From Leifsonia shinshuensis (GTDB lineage: Bacteria > Actinomycetota > Actinomycetes > Actinomycetales > Microbacteriaceae), in assembly GCF_022606355.1 (NCBI RefSeq), contig NZ_JAHHZQ010000002.1:124001-188000 (forward strand): 64,000 nt of DNA, read 5' to 3'. The notes beneath the pieces were generated by a model. That model made no database searches. It was given only the letters and a program-made list of their open reading frames with translations, and had not been told where the DNA came from. Numbering within the stretch: position 1 is the first letter of the stretch; every line of letters starts with the position of its first letter. The position numbers were made by a program, and so were the translations under genes. Positions 35,499 through 44,361 of this stretch are shown here, in pieces.

Positions 35499-36456
35499 GC
35501 GTTGGCCGCCACGGGCTGCTCCGCGACCGGCGCGCGTCCAGCAAGGTAGTGCTGAGCATCAAGCGCGGCAGCGCACCCAGTCCCCGCAGCGGTGATCGCC
35601 TGCCGGTAGCGGCGGTCGACGAGGTCGCCGCACGCGAACACGCCAGGCAGGTTTGTCGCGGTGGTCGGGTGGGCGACCTTAACGTACCCGTCGGGGTCGA
35701 GGTCGATTTGTCCGGTGACGAGGGCGCTACGGGGGTCGTGGCCGATGGCGACGAACAGCCCGGTCGCGTCCAGAGTCCCGGGCTGGCCGGTGACAGTGTC
35801 GCGCAGGCTGAGCTGCTTGAGCTTGTCGTCGCCGTGAGCTTCGGCGATCTGGGTGTTCCAGCGGACGGTGATCTTGGGGTTGGCGAGCGCTCGGTCTTGC
35901 ATGATCTGGGAGGCGCGGAACTCATCGCGGCGGTGGATGAGGGTGACGGAGTTGGCGAACCGGGTGAGGAACATCGCCTCCTCGAGTGCGGAGTCGCCGC
36001 CGCCCGCGACGGCGATGTCCTGGTCGCGGAAGAACGCGCCGTCGCAGGTCGCGCACCACGAGATCCCGTACCCGGAGAGTCGGTCCTCGCCCTCGACCCC
36101 GAGCTTTCGGTGCGCGGAGCCCATTGCGAGGACGACGGCGTGCGCCTGGTAGTTGTCGCCGTTTCCGGTGGTGATGGTCTTGATGTCGCCGGCGAGGTCG
36201 ACGGCGGTGGCGTCGTCGTAGACGAGTCGGGCGCCGAAGCGTTCGGCCTGCTGGCGCAGGTTCTCCATCAGGTCAGGGCCTTGGATGCCGTCGACGAAGC
36301 CGGGGAAGTTCTCGACCTCGGTCGTGTTGACCAAAGCGCCGCCGATCTCGACGGAGCTGGTGAGCACGATCGGGTCCAGTCCGGCGCGGCCAGGTAGATC
36401 GCGGCGGTGTACCCGGCGGGGCCGGAGCCGATGACAACGACGTTCTCGACGCTCAC
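35495..36456 (-). pseudogene. trxB: thioredoxin reductase gene (trxB) with one-base frameshift
   Basis: The start at 36456 encodes the FAD motif [18 protein letters not shown], after which the frame is lost. The rest continues in the next frame from [20 protein letters not shown] through the redox site [11 protein letters not shown], the NADPH motif [13 protein letters not shown] and a normal C-terminus. One missing C near 36386-36391 (intact codons would read [10 protein letters not shown]) accounts for it. It would recycle thioredoxin for arsenate reduction. It overlaps the long arsC by four bases. Confidence 0.9.
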
Positions 36457-37124
36457 GCGGGCGTCACCTCCAGACTCTTCAGCAGCTCGCGAACGTGCTG
36501 CTCCACCTCATCGCGGATGCCCCGGACGGTGTCGACGGACTGGCCCTGCGGATCCTGCAGCTCCCAGTCCTGGTAGCGCTTTCCGGGGTAGATCGGGCAG
36601 GCGTCGCCGCAGCCCATCGTCACCACGACGTCCGCGGCCTGCACGACATCGTCGGTCAGCGGCTTGGGGAACTCGCGGCTCATGTCCAACCCGAGCTCGG
36701 TCATCACCTCGACCACGGCCGGGTTCAGCTCGTGCGCGGGCATCGAACCGGCGGAGCGGACGTGGACGCGGCCGCCGGAGAGCGCCTCGGTGAGGACGGC
36801 TGCCATCTGCGAGCGGCCGGAGTTCTGCTCGCAGACGAACAGCACTTCGGGCCAGATCACCGGCAGGGCACCCTTGGCCTGCGCGAGCGCGGTCAGGCGT
36901 TCGGTCGCGAAATGGATGGTGCGGGTCGCCAGGTGCGCCTTCACCGTCGCGGTGCGCAGCAAGGCGGCGTAGGACTCCAGCACGTACCGTTCGACGGTCT
37001 CCCGGTTGAAGATCCCCTCGAACTTGGCCGCCAGCTCGTCGGCCAAGCGCCGCAGATACTGTTCCGGATAGGCGAGTTCCGGTTGGGCTCGGCGCCCCGT
37101 CGCGTCGATGGTCATGAGCGTCAC
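36453..37124 (-). CDS. arsC: arsenate reductase ArsC with N-terminal helical domain
   Basis: LMW phosphatase-type arsenate reductase of 223 residues. Residues about 15-85 form an added helical domain ([20 protein letters not shown]), the rest the catalytic fold with the P-loop [12 protein letters not shown] (first Cys near 98) and [19 protein letters not shown]. The same helical segment is found inside the ArsR-ArsC fusion at 37590. It overlaps both neighbours by four bases. Confidence 0.93.
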   Translation of the reverse strand: MTLMTIDATGRRAQPELAYPEQYLRRLADELAAKFEGIFNRETVERYVLESYAALLRTATVKAHLATRTIHFATERLTALAQAKGALPVIWPEVLFVCEQNSGRSQMAAVLTEALSGGRVHVRSAGSMPAHELNPAVVEVMTELGLDMSREFPKPLTDDVVQAADVVVTMGCGDACPIYPGKRYQDWELQDPQGQSVDTVRGIRDEVEQHVRELLKSLEVTPA

Positions 37125-37534
37125 ACCGCCGCGGGCAGGAGCTCGGCGAGCAGGTTCTCGATGCGCTGCTTGATGTCGTCGCGGATCGGGCGGACCTCGT
37201 CGACCGGGCGACCGGCCGGGTCGGTGAGTTCCCAGTCCTCGTAGCGCTTGCCGGGGAAGATCGGGCAGGTGTCGCCACAGCCCATCGTGATCACGACATC
37301 GGACTCCTTGACGGCTTCGGTGGTGAGGATCTTGGGCTGCTCGCCCGCGATGTCGATGCCCTCCTCGGCCATGACCTGAACGGCGACCGGATTGATCTGG
37401 TCCTTCGGCTCGGAGCCGGCGGAGAGGACCTCGACGCGGCCTCCGGAGAGTTCGCGCATGTACCCGGCGGCCATCTGGGAGCGGCCGGCGTTGTGGATGC
37501 AGACGAACAGGACGGTGGGCTTGGTGTCAGACAT
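37121..37534 (-). CDS. arsC: arsenate reductase ArsC, short form
   Basis: Single-domain arsenate reductase of 137 residues. The P-loop VCIHNAGRSQMA starts at Cys12, and VITMGCGDTCPIFPGKRYED carries the second conserved Cys pair. It reduces arsenate to arsenite with thioredoxin or mycothiol; which one cannot be judged from sequence. It is preceded by an ArsR-type operator at 37566. Confidence 0.94.
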   Translation of the reverse strand: MSDTKPTVLFVCIHNAGRSQMAAGYMRELSGGRVEVLSAGSEPKDQINPVAVQVMAEEGIDIAGEQPKILTTEAVKESDVVITMGCGDTCPIFPGKRYEDWELTDPAGRPVDEVRPIRDDIKQRIENLLAELLPAAV

Positions 37535-37565
37535 GGCGGGTCTCGCTTTCTCTCGTACCAGAAAG

Positions 37566-37583
37566 CATAGACGGGCATCTATG
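37566..37583. promoter_or_regulatory. ArsR operator upstream of arsC
   Basis: CATAGACGGGCATCTATG has perfect arms CATAGA/TCTATG separated by six bases, the same element as at 38499. It lies 32 bases before the short arsC start. Confidence 0.8.
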
Positions 37584-37589
37584 GTTTTG

Positions 37590-38501
37590 CTAGTCGGTGG
37601 CGGCCGTGTTCACGAGCCGTTCAGCGTCGATCCGGTTCAGGAGGTCGCGGACGCGGCCTTCGATGTCATCGCGGATCTCCCGCACCGTGGCGATGGGCTG
37701 GCCGACCGGGTCGGGGATGTCCCAGTCGAGGTACTCGCGGCCCGGGTAGATGGGGCAGGCGTCGCCGCAGCCCATGGTGATCACGTAGTCCGCCGCGCGG
37801 ACTGCCTCGTCGGTGAGCGGCTTGGGGAACTCACCGCCGAGCGGGGTGCCGACCTCGTCGAGCACGGTGACGATCGTGGAGCGCACGGCGTCGGCGGGCT
37901 CGGAGCCGGCGGTGCGGACAACCACGCGGTCGCCGGCGAGCTGGCGCAGGATCGCCGAGGCCAGCTGGGAGCGGCCGGCGTTCTGCACGCACACGAACAG
38001 CACCTCCGGCACCCCGGCCCGTGCGCCGGTCGCGCGCAGGAGTGCGTCGAGGCGGGAGACCGCGAACGCGCTGGTCAGCGATGCCCGGTTCTTGCGGCCG
38101 TCAAGGCGGTCGTAGCTGTCCCGGACGTACTGCTCGACGCTCTCCCGGGACAGAACACCGCGATAGCGAAGAGCGAGGTCCTCAATGATCCGCTCCGTCG
38201 CCGCACCGTCTTCAGCCGGCGGCTCGTCGCGGACGAGTTCCGCGACCCGGTCCAGCTGATCCGTCGTGATCGAGTACCAGGCGGTGCGACCCTCCTGGCT
38301 GCGCTCGACCAGACCCTCCTCGCGCAGCAGCTTCAGATGGTGTGAGACCGTCGGTTGCCGCAACCCCAGCGTCTCTGCCAGCCTGGTCACCGAGCCGCGC
38401 CCGTCGGGCGCGTCGAGCAGCAGGCGGAGAATACGTGCCCGCGTGGGATCGCTGATCCGCTTCAAGCTCCGCAGCGCGTCCGGTTCCGGCACCCCACCCA
38501 T
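37590..38501 (-). CDS. ArsR-ArsC fusion, arsenic-responsive repressor with arsenate reductase domain
   Basis: Fusion of about 303 residues from the ATG at 38501. Residues 8-95 are an ArsR winged helix (SLKRISDPTRARILRLLLDA, then LGLRQPTVSHHLKLL). Residues about 95-160 are the helical segment also seen in the long ArsC. The rest is an arsenate reductase with VCVQNAGRSQLA and [17 protein letters not shown]. It probably senses arsenite and represses through the CATAGA-N6-TCTATG sites, one of which contains its own start codon. Confidence 0.92.
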   Translation of the reverse strand: MGGVPEPDALRSLKRISDPTRARILRLLLDAPDGRGSVTRLAETLGLRQPTVSHHLKLLREEGLVERSQEGRTAWYSITTDQLDRVAELVRDEPPAEDGAATERIIEDLALRYRGVLSRESVEQYVRDSYDRLDGRKNRASLTSAFAVSRLDALLRATGARAGVPEVLFVCVQNAGRSQLASAILRQLAGDRVVVRTAGSEPADAVRSTIVTVLDEVGTPLGGEFPKPLTDEAVRAADYVITMGCGDACPIYPGREYLDWDIPDPVGQPIATVREIRDDIEGRVRDLLNRIDAERLVNTAATD

Positions 38502-38516
38502 AGACGAAAGTCTATG
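38499..38516. promoter_or_regulatory. ArsR operator overlapping the arsR-arsC start codon
   Basis: CATAGACGAAAGTCTATG has perfect arms CATAGA/TCTATG. The ATG of the fusion gene lies inside the element and the stop region of the APC permease gene overlaps its other end. No ribosome site is present, consistent with a leaderless, autoregulated transcript. Confidence 0.8.
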
Positions 38517-39783
38517 CGCCGGTTGTTGTTCTTCTCTCGAAACGTAACCGGATGATCCGGTAGGCGATCCCAACGACGAGCACGATGACACCGACCAGGA
38601 TGGCGTTCAGCGGGAGGGTGACGACGAGGACGAGGCAGCCGAGTGCGCCAAGGACCTGCAGGACTTTCGGGTATCGGCGGTCGGCGCCGGTTTGCGTGTG
38701 GGCGGAGAGATTGGCGACGAAGTAGTAGAGGAGCACGCCGAAGGATGAGAAGCCGATCACGCCGCGGAGGTCAACGGTGAGCACGAGGACACTGACGACA
38801 ACCGCCAAAGCAAGCTCGGCGTGGTGGGGCACTTTGTACTTCGGGTGAACCGCAGCCAGCCAGGTGGGAAGGTCGCGGTTGCGCGCCATCGCGAGACTGG
38901 TTCGCCCGACACCCGCGACGAGGGCCAGCAGCGCCCCGAGGGCCGCGGCGGCTGCTCCGACCCGGGCGATCACCGCCGCCCAGCCCCAACCGCTGGCCGT
39001 GACGACCTCGACCAGCGGAGCGGTCGAGGCGGCGAGCCGTTCCGGACCGATCACGAGCAGCACTGTCATCGCGATGAGCACGTAGATGACCAGGACAATG
39101 GCCAGGGCAGTCAAGATGGCGCGGGGAATAGTGCGGGCCGGGTTCGTGACTTCTTCGCCCATCGTCGCGATACGCGCGTAACCGGCGAACGCGAAGAACA
39201 GCAATCCGGCGGACTGGAGGATCCCGTACCAGCCCGCTTCGAAGAGGTGGTTGCCCAGATTAGCCGGATGCGCAGCCCCGCCGGTCAGGCCGGAGACGAT
39301 CACCAAGGCGAGAACAACGAGGACGACAGCGACGATCAGCCTCGTGAGCCCGGCCGTTCGAGTCACCCCGAAGTAGTTCACGCCCGCCAGGGCGATGACC
39401 GCGATCACGGCGACCGGTTTCTGCCAGCCAGCCGGGACGGCGTAGGCGGCGAAGGTGAGCGCCATAGCGGCGCAACTGGCCGTCTTGCCGATGACGAAGC
39501 TCCACCCGGCCAGGAACCCGGGCCACTCACCCAGACGCTCACGCCCGTACACGTAGGTGCCACCCGAGGTCGGATACTGGGCAGCGAGCTGGGCGGAGGC
39601 CGACGCGTTGCAATACGCGACGACAGCGGCAATCAGCAGTCCGATTAGCAGACCTCCGCCGGCAGCGGCCGCTGCCGGCGCGAACGACGCGAAGATGCCG
39701 GCGCCGATCATCGAACCCAGGCCGATCACGACAGCGTCGAACAGCCCCAGCCGCCGAGCCAGCGAAGGATCAGCGGTCGCCAT
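38512..39783 (-). CDS. APC family amino acid permease
   Basis: Transporter of 423 residues with about twelve helices. The first helix has GLGSMIGAGIFASFAPA, the substrate motif of APC permeases, and LLFFAFAGYARIATMGEEVTNP is the matching TM6 signature. Substrate unknown. It abuts the PadR-type regulator gene (one base shared), so the two form one unit. Why it sits next to ars genes is not clear. Confidence 0.9.
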   Translation of the reverse strand: MATADPSLARRLGLFDAVVIGLGSMIGAGIFASFAPAAAAAGGGLLIGLLIAAVVAYCNASASAQLAAQYPTSGGTYVYGRERLGEWPGFLAGWSFVIGKTASCAAMALTFAAYAVPAGWQKPVAVIAVIALAGVNYFGVTRTAGLTRLIVAVVLVVLALVIVSGLTGGAAHPANLGNHLFEAGWYGILQSAGLLFFAFAGYARIATMGEEVTNPARTIPRAILTALAIVLVIYVLIAMTVLLVIGPERLAASTAPLVEVVTASGWGWAAVIARVGAAAAALGALLALVAGVGRTSLAMARNRDLPTWLAAVHPKYKVPHHAELALAVVVSVLVLTVDLRGVIGFSSFGVLLYYFVANLSAHTQTGADRRYPKVLQVLGALGCLVLVVTLPLNAILVGVIVLVVGIAYRIIRLRFERRTTTGA

Positions 39784-40100
39784 CAGGCTCTACCGTCAGT
39801 TCGTTTCCCGGGGAGCACTTCGGCTGCGAGCTCCCAGACGGCGCGCCGACCATCCTCTAGTGCGTCGACCCCAGCCGCGGTCGCCCGATACACGCGAATT
39901 ACCCGCCCATCGACGAGCTGCTTTTCCGACGTCAGCAGGCCGTCTTCCTCCATCCGGTGAAGGGTCGGGTAGAGCGTTCCGGGCGAAATCTCGTAGCCGT
40001 GATTCGCCAGCTCGGCACTCATCCACGCACCGTGAATCGCCCCCTCCGCCGCGTGGTGAAGGATGTGCAGGAACACCGCACCTCGGAAGAGTTCACGCAT
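39783..40100 (-). CDS. PadR family transcriptional regulator
   Basis: Regulator of about 105 residues from the ATG at 40100 (GGGGA upstream); an in-frame GTG at 40121 is an alternative. The winged helix contains SAELANHGYEISPGTLYPTL and RMEEDGLLTSEKQLVDGRV, typical of PadR. It probably represses itself and the adjoining permease gene through the palindrome at 40123-40143. Confidence 0.88.
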   Translation of the reverse strand: MRELFRGAVFLHILHHAAEGAIHGAWMSAELANHGYEISPGTLYPTLHRMEEDGLLTSEKQLVDGRVIRVYRATAAGVDALEDGRRAVWELAAEVLPGKRTDGRA

Positions 40101-40122
40101 GGGAAATCCCCGTATCGACACC

Positions 40123-40143
40123 CAATATCGGGAGCCGATATTG
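40123..40143. promoter_or_regulatory. palindromic PadR operator
   Basis: Perfect 9-bp arms CAATATCGG and CCGATATTG flank GAG. The element lies immediately upstream of the PadR gene, where a repressor would cover the promoter. Confidence 0.78.
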
Positions 40144-40186
40144 GTGCGACCAGCCTATCGCGCCGGAGCTCGCCGGCTAGCGACAG

Positions 40187-40348
40187 TTAGACCCCGTTGT
40201 CGAGACGGTCACCGCGCCAGAAGAACGCGATCCAGAAGCCGCAACGACGACACACGTAAACGTCATGCCGCTCTCCCAATGCGTGAACCCGTCGCCGGAG
40301 GCGCGGCCGGCCACAACACGAGCACTCGACCAACTCATTTGGCAACAT
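40187..40348 (-). CDS. zinc-ribbon microprotein
   Basis: Fifty-three residues from the ATG at 40348. It begins MLPNELVECSCCGRPRLRRR and then has YVCRRCGFWIAFFW, giving two Cys clusters (CSCCG and CRRCG) about 22 residues apart, as in a small zinc ribbon. It lies 15 bases after the ArsO-like gene in the same direction and is probably co-transcribed. It could be a metal-binding partner or regulator; function unknown. Confidence 0.55.
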   Translation of the reverse strand: MLPNELVECSCCGRPRLRRRVHALGERHDVYVCRRCGFWIAFFWRGDRLDNGV

Positions 40349-40363
40349 GGTCCACGATAACCA

Positions 40364-41701
40364 CTACGAGCAGCAGGACGAATCGGAAGCACCAGATTCA
40401 CCGGATGCACCGGATGCACCGGACGAGCACACACCGGTCGCGGGCAGCACCAGTTGCACGTTCGTCGCGGACGCGATGTCGCCCGCGAGGTAGGCGGTGA
40501 TCGAGCGCACCTGCTCATAGCCGGTGGCGAGCAGGAACGTCGGGGCGCGGCCGTAGGACTTCATCCCGGCCAGGAAGAAGTTCGGCTCGGGCTGCTGCAG
40601 CTCGGCGAACCCGTGTGGTTCGACGGTGCCGCAGGAGTGGATGTTGGGGTCGATCAGCGGCGCCAACCGTGCCGGAGCCTCCACGATGTCGTCCAGCTCC
40701 AACCGGATCTCCCGCAGCATGTCCAGGTTCGGGCGGAACCCGGTCGCGTTCACGACCACGTCGGTGTCCTGCTCGACCAGCTCGCCCGCGCGCTGGCCGA
40801 TCAGACGCACACCGCCGCTGATGGGTGCGAGGCGAAGGATCTCGAACCGGTCGAGCTGCTGGATTGCACCGGTGGCGATCAGGCGGTCGACGCGATTGCC
40901 GATTGCGGCGCGCTCGATCAGCTGATCGTCATCCGACGTCGTGACGCGGACGGCGCTGGCGTTGCGGATCAGCCAGGTGATCTGTGTCTCCGGGACCTCC
41001 CGCTTGAGCGCGGCGAGGTTCAGGAGCGTGTTCGCGGCCGAGTGGCCGGCGCCGACGACGGTGACGCGCTTGCCCGCGAACCGGTCGCGTTCTCGCCCGA
41101 CGACATCGGGAAGCGCGTGCGAGACGTGCTCGACGACTGCCGGCAGGCCGAGTGGGGCGAGGCCGGAGGAGGCGAGGCTGTTCGAAGTCAGGTAGGTCCC
41201 CGAAGCATCGATGACAGCGCGCGCGGTCACCTCTTGCACTCCTTCCGCGTCCTGGATACGGAGCAGGAAGGGCGTGTCGGCGCGGCCGGCGCTGCGTGTG
41301 CGGTCCATGCCCTCTCGACTCACGTCGGTCACCGCGACGCCGTAGTGGATGTGCGGGCGGATCGAGTCGAGTGCAGCCAGGGGCGCGAGGTATTCGTCGA
41401 GGAACTGGCCGCCGGTGGGAAGCTTTTTGTCGTCCGGAACCGTCCACCGAGTCTCTGCCAGGAGCCGGGCTGCCGCCGTATCGACGAGCATCTTCCAGGG
41501 TGAGAAGAATCGGATGTGCGCCCACTGGGCAACGGTGTGGCCCGACGCATCTCCGGTCTCGTAGATCTCGAACTGGATGCCACGTTCGATCAGGTGCGCT
41601 GCCGCCGCGAGCCCGATCAGGCCGGCGCCGATGATCACCACGGGGAGCCCGTCCAGGCGACTGCTGCGTACCGCGGGGGCGGTGAGGTCGACGAGAGTCA
41701 T
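40364..41701 (-). CDS. ArsO-like flavoprotein monooxygenase
   Basis: FAD/NADPH-dependent flavoprotein of 445 residues with two dinucleotide motifs, VVIIGAGLIGLAA near residue 22 and VTVVGAGHSAANT near 215, and the ATGFRPNLDML type motif near 330. This matches flavin monooxygenases named ArsO in arsenic clusters. The C-terminal tail is a low-complexity Ser/Gly/Ala run encoded by short tandem repeats and ends SSCCS, so a terminal Cys pair may bind arsenic or mercury. It is divergent from an ArsR gene with shared operators. Confidence 0.8.
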   Translation of the reverse strand: MTLVDLTAPAVRSSRLDGLPVVIIGAGLIGLAAAAHLIERGIQFEIYETGDASGHTVAQWAHIRFFSPWKMLVDTAAARLLAETRWTVPDDKKLPTGGQFLDEYLAPLAALDSIRPHIHYGVAVTDVSREGMDRTRSAGRADTPFLLRIQDAEGVQEVTARAVIDASGTYLTSNSLASSGLAPLGLPAVVEHVSHALPDVVGRERDRFAGKRVTVVGAGHSAANTLLNLAALKREVPETQITWLIRNASAVRVTTSDDDQLIERAAIGNRVDRLIATGAIQQLDRFEILRLAPISGGVRLIGQRAGELVEQDTDVVVNATGFRPNLDMLREIRLELDDIVEAPARLAPLIDPNIHSCGTVEPHGFAELQQPEPNFFLAGMKSYGRAPTFLLATGYEQVRSITAYLAGDIASATNVQLVLPATGVCSSGASGASGESGASDSSCCS

Positions 41702-41717
41702 CCGTCATTCTCCATTC

Positions 41718-41765
41718 ATCGAAGGTTTTCGATTTACAGTGCATGCTTCATCGAAGTTTGTCAAT
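41718..41765. promoter_or_regulatory. ArsR operator region between divergent arsO-like and arsR genes
   Basis: ATCGAAGGTTTTCGAT at 41718-41733 is a perfect dyad (ATCGAA/TTCGAT, four-base centre). ATCGAAGTTTGTCAAT at 41750-41765 is a weaker second copy. Both lie between the two divergent starts. Confidence 0.7.
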
Positions 41766-41784
41766 GTACGGGTACACTAACAGC

Positions 41785-42138
41785 ATGGCCATCCTCGAAG
41801 CGCTCCCGATCACCCCCGTGAATGCCTGCTGCACACCGGTGACCAGAGAGATCCTGTCCCTTGACGAGGCCGAGTCGATGGCCCCAGCCTTCAAGGCTCT
41901 TGGGGACCCGACCAGGCTGCGCCTGCTCTCGATCGTGGCCAACTCCGAAGGCCAGGAGGCGTGCGTCTGCGATCTGACCGAGCCGGTCGGGCTCAGCCAG
42001 CCGACCGTGTCACACCACCTCCGACTCCTGATGGAGGCGGGCTACATCACCCGGTCGAAGCGCGGCACCTGGTCGTACTACAAGCTCGTGCCGGGAAGCC
42101 TCGAGCGCGTCTCGAAGGTCCTCACCGCAGCGCTGTGA
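41785..42138 (+). CDS. arsR: ArsR arsenite-responsive repressor
   Basis: Repressor of 117 residues. The N-terminal NACCTPV and the helix motif EACVCDLTEPVGLSQPTVSH supply the Cys set of As(III)-sensing ArsR. I choose the ATG at 41785 because a TACACT hexamer ends six bases before it, which fits a leaderless transcript; ATGs at 41743-41764 are possible but lack support. Confidence 0.9.
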   Translation: MAILEALPITPVNACCTPVTREILSLDEAESMAPAFKALGDPTRLRLLSIVANSEGQEACVCDLTEPVGLSQPTVSHHLRLLMEAGYITRSKRGTWSYYKLVPGSLERVSKVLTAAL

Positions 42139-42235
42139 CCGAGATCGCCGAGCTGGCCACTCGTCCCACAGGAGTCTCGCCACCCCGGCCTCCGATCCCT
42201 TGTTGATTGGGAGCAAATTTGGCAAACACGAGGCT

Positions 42236-42625
42236 TCAGACGTAGCTGCAAATGAGGTCCGCGTCACATCGGTTTGGATCCCCGGCATCGGCGGCGTCGT
42301 GGAAGCTGGCCACCGTAGCACGCAGCGCGGTCAACTCGGCGATCTGGGCATCAAGACGCTCGAGTTCGTTGCCTAGCAGTGTCACGACGTGGCGGCACGG
42401 CGCTGTGCCAGCGTCCCGCAGACGGAGGATCTCGCGGATCTGGGCCAAGTTCAACCCTGCGCCCCGCCCTCGGCGGATGAACTGCAAGCGACCCACGGTT
42501 TCCTCTCCGTACTCCCGATAGCCGTTCGCGGCCCGCTCCGGAAGCGGAAGCAGCCCCTCGGCCTCGTAAAACCGCAGCGCCTTCGTTGTCATGCTCGCCG
42601 CCGCAGCGGCCTCACCAATTCGCAT
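42236..42625 (-). CDS. merR: MerR family regulator of the mercury genes
   Basis: MerR-type activator/repressor of 129 residues from the ATG at 42625 (AGGAGGA ribosome site). The N-terminus MRIGEAAAAASMTTKALRFY is the winged helix, a long dimerisation helix follows, and Cys residues in APCRHV and the tail NRCDADLICSYV can form the mercury site. It is divergent from merA and probably controls it from the dyad at 42645-42668. Confidence 0.88.
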   Translation of the reverse strand: MRIGEAAAAASMTTKALRFYEAEGLLPLPERAANGYREYGEETVGRLQFIRRGRGAGLNLAQIREILRLRDAGTAPCRHVVTLLGNELERLDAQIAELTALRATVASFHDAADAGDPNRCDADLICSYV

Positions 42626-42644
42626 CGTGTCCTCCTGCGCTCGT

Positions 42645-42668
42645 TTGACCTTCCAGCATAGGGGAAAG
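42645..42668. promoter_or_regulatory. MerR-type operator/promoter
   Basis: TTGACC at 42645 overlaps a dyad of the form CCTTCC-N7-GGGAAAG, as expected for a MerR operator placed inside a promoter with a long spacer, between divergent merR and merA. Confidence 0.55.
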
Positions 42669-42854
42669 ATGGGCAGGTCGTGCGCGTGGCCGGCGAATGA
42701 GCGAGGCAGGGTCATTGAGCCGCGCGAGCTACAGAGTGAGTTGCCGCAAGTGCTGGGCTCCGGGTTGACGTTGCCGTATAGGGCAAGGCGCATGATGGTG
42801 CAACCGAATCATCTGCACCTCGTACTCATCTGCACCTCGTACTCAGGAGTCCAC

Positions 42855-44297
42855 ATGACTGACAACGCACCCGCCCAGTTCGACCTGGCGGTGATCGGAT
42901 CCGGAGGCGGAGCCTTCGCGGCAGCAATTCGGGCGACCAACCTTGGCAAACGGGTCGTGATGATCGAGCGATCGACCGTCGGCGGCACCTGCGTAAACAC
43001 CGGCTGTGTGCCTTCGAAGGCACTGCTCGCGGCTGCCGAGGCACGCCACGTCGCATCGGACACCGCTCGGTTTCCCGGGATCGACACGTCCGCGGGACCG
43101 GTAGACATGCCGACCCTAATCGAGGGAAAGCAGGCGCTGGTAAATGGGATGCGGTCAGACAAATACATCGATCTCATCGGCGAGTATGGCTGGGATCTGC
43201 TGCAGGGCGACGCCACCTTCACCGGATCCCCCGACGACCCGGCGCTGACCGTGACCGACTTCGAGGGCCGCAACATTCTAGTTCGTGCTGAGCACTATTT
43301 GATCGCGACAGGGTCGCGGCCGTGGGCACCGACGGTTGAGGGGCTGGCGGAGGTCGATTATTTGACCTCGACAACGGCGATGGAACTGTCGGAGGTTCCG
43401 GATTCTTTGCTTGTCCTTGGTGGCGGGCCGGTCGCTATCGAGATGGCACAACTCTTCTCCCGCCTCGGATCGAAAGTGACGATGCTGGTCCGGTCGCGAC
43501 TGGCCTCTACGGAGGAGCCGGAGGTCGCCCGCGCACTCGCGGCAGTGTTCGCCGACGAGGGCATACGGGTGGTGCGCCGCGCCGCGCTCACCTCGGTGAG
43601 GCCGGACCCGACTACCGGCGACATTCTCGCGACCGCCACCGTCTCGGGCGGCCTCGAGGAGTTTACGGCTACGCGGCTCCTCGTCGCGACCGGTCGCCAA
43701 GCCGTAACCGACGGGCTAAACCTCGACGCAGTCGGAGTGCAAACCGGGGATCTGGGCGAGGTCGCCGTCAACGACGAGCTTGCGACCTCCAATCCGCGGA
43801 TCTGGGCAGCAGGCGACGTAACCGGGCATCCGGAGTACGTCTATGTTGCCGCGGCACACGGGGCACTCGTGGCCGAGAACGCGTTCACCAACGCCGGACG
43901 CAAGATCGACTACGGGCACCTGCCCCGCATCATCTTCTCAAGCCCTACGGTGGCCGCTGTCGGAATGACTGACAAGCAAGCAAACCAGTCCGGGGTCCGC
44001 TGCCGCTGCCAGGTATTGCCGCTGGAGTACATACCCCGAGCGATCGTGAATCGCGACACTCGGGGATTCATCAAGATGGTCGCCGAAGCCACCACCGGCC
44101 GCATCGTTGGACTCACCGCGGTCGGGAAAGAAGCGGCCGACCTAGCTGCGGCCGGGGTCTACATCCTCGAAGCCGGCATGACGGTCGAACAGGTCGCAAA
44201 GCTCTGGAGCCCCTATCTGACCATGGCCGAGGGAATCAAGATCGCCGCGCAGTCCTTCAGCACCGACATCAGCAAGCTCTCCTGCTGCGCCGCGTAA
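42855..44297 (+). CDS. merA: mercuric reductase MerA
   Basis: FAD-dependent Hg(II) reductase of 480 residues, producing volatile Hg(0) with NADPH. The ATG at 42855 has AGGAG upstream. VIGSGGGAFAAAIRA binds FAD, VGGTCVNTGCVPSKALL near residues 40-56 is the redox Cys pair, and the protein ends LSCCAA with the C-terminal vicinal Cys pair of MerA. There is no N-terminal HMA domain. merB follows 64 bases later. Confidence 0.96.
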   Translation: MTDNAPAQFDLAVIGSGGGAFAAAIRATNLGKRVVMIERSTVGGTCVNTGCVPSKALLAAAEARHVASDTARFPGIDTSAGPVDMPTLIEGKQALVNGMRSDKYIDLIGEYGWDLLQGDATFTGSPDDPALTVTDFEGRNILVRAEHYLIATGSRPWAPTVEGLAEVDYLTSTTAMELSEVPDSLLVLGGGPVAIEMAQLFSRLGSKVTMLVRSRLASTEEPEVARALAAVFADEGIRVVRRAALTSVRPDPTTGDILATATVSGGLEEFTATRLLVATGRQAVTDGLNLDAVGVQTGDLGEVAVNDELATSNPRIWAAGDVTGHPEYVYVAAAHGALVAENAFTNAGRKIDYGHLPRIIFSSPTVAAVGMTDKQANQSGVRCRCQVLPLEYIPRAIVNRDTRGFIKMVAEATTGRIVGLTAVGKEAADLAAAGVYILEAGMTVEQVAKLWSPYLTMAEGIKIAAQSFSTDISKLSCCAA

Positions 44298-44361
44298 CCC
44301 TAAGCCTTCAACACACCAACAAAAGAACCTCCAACACACAAACAAAGGAAAGAGGGTCACA

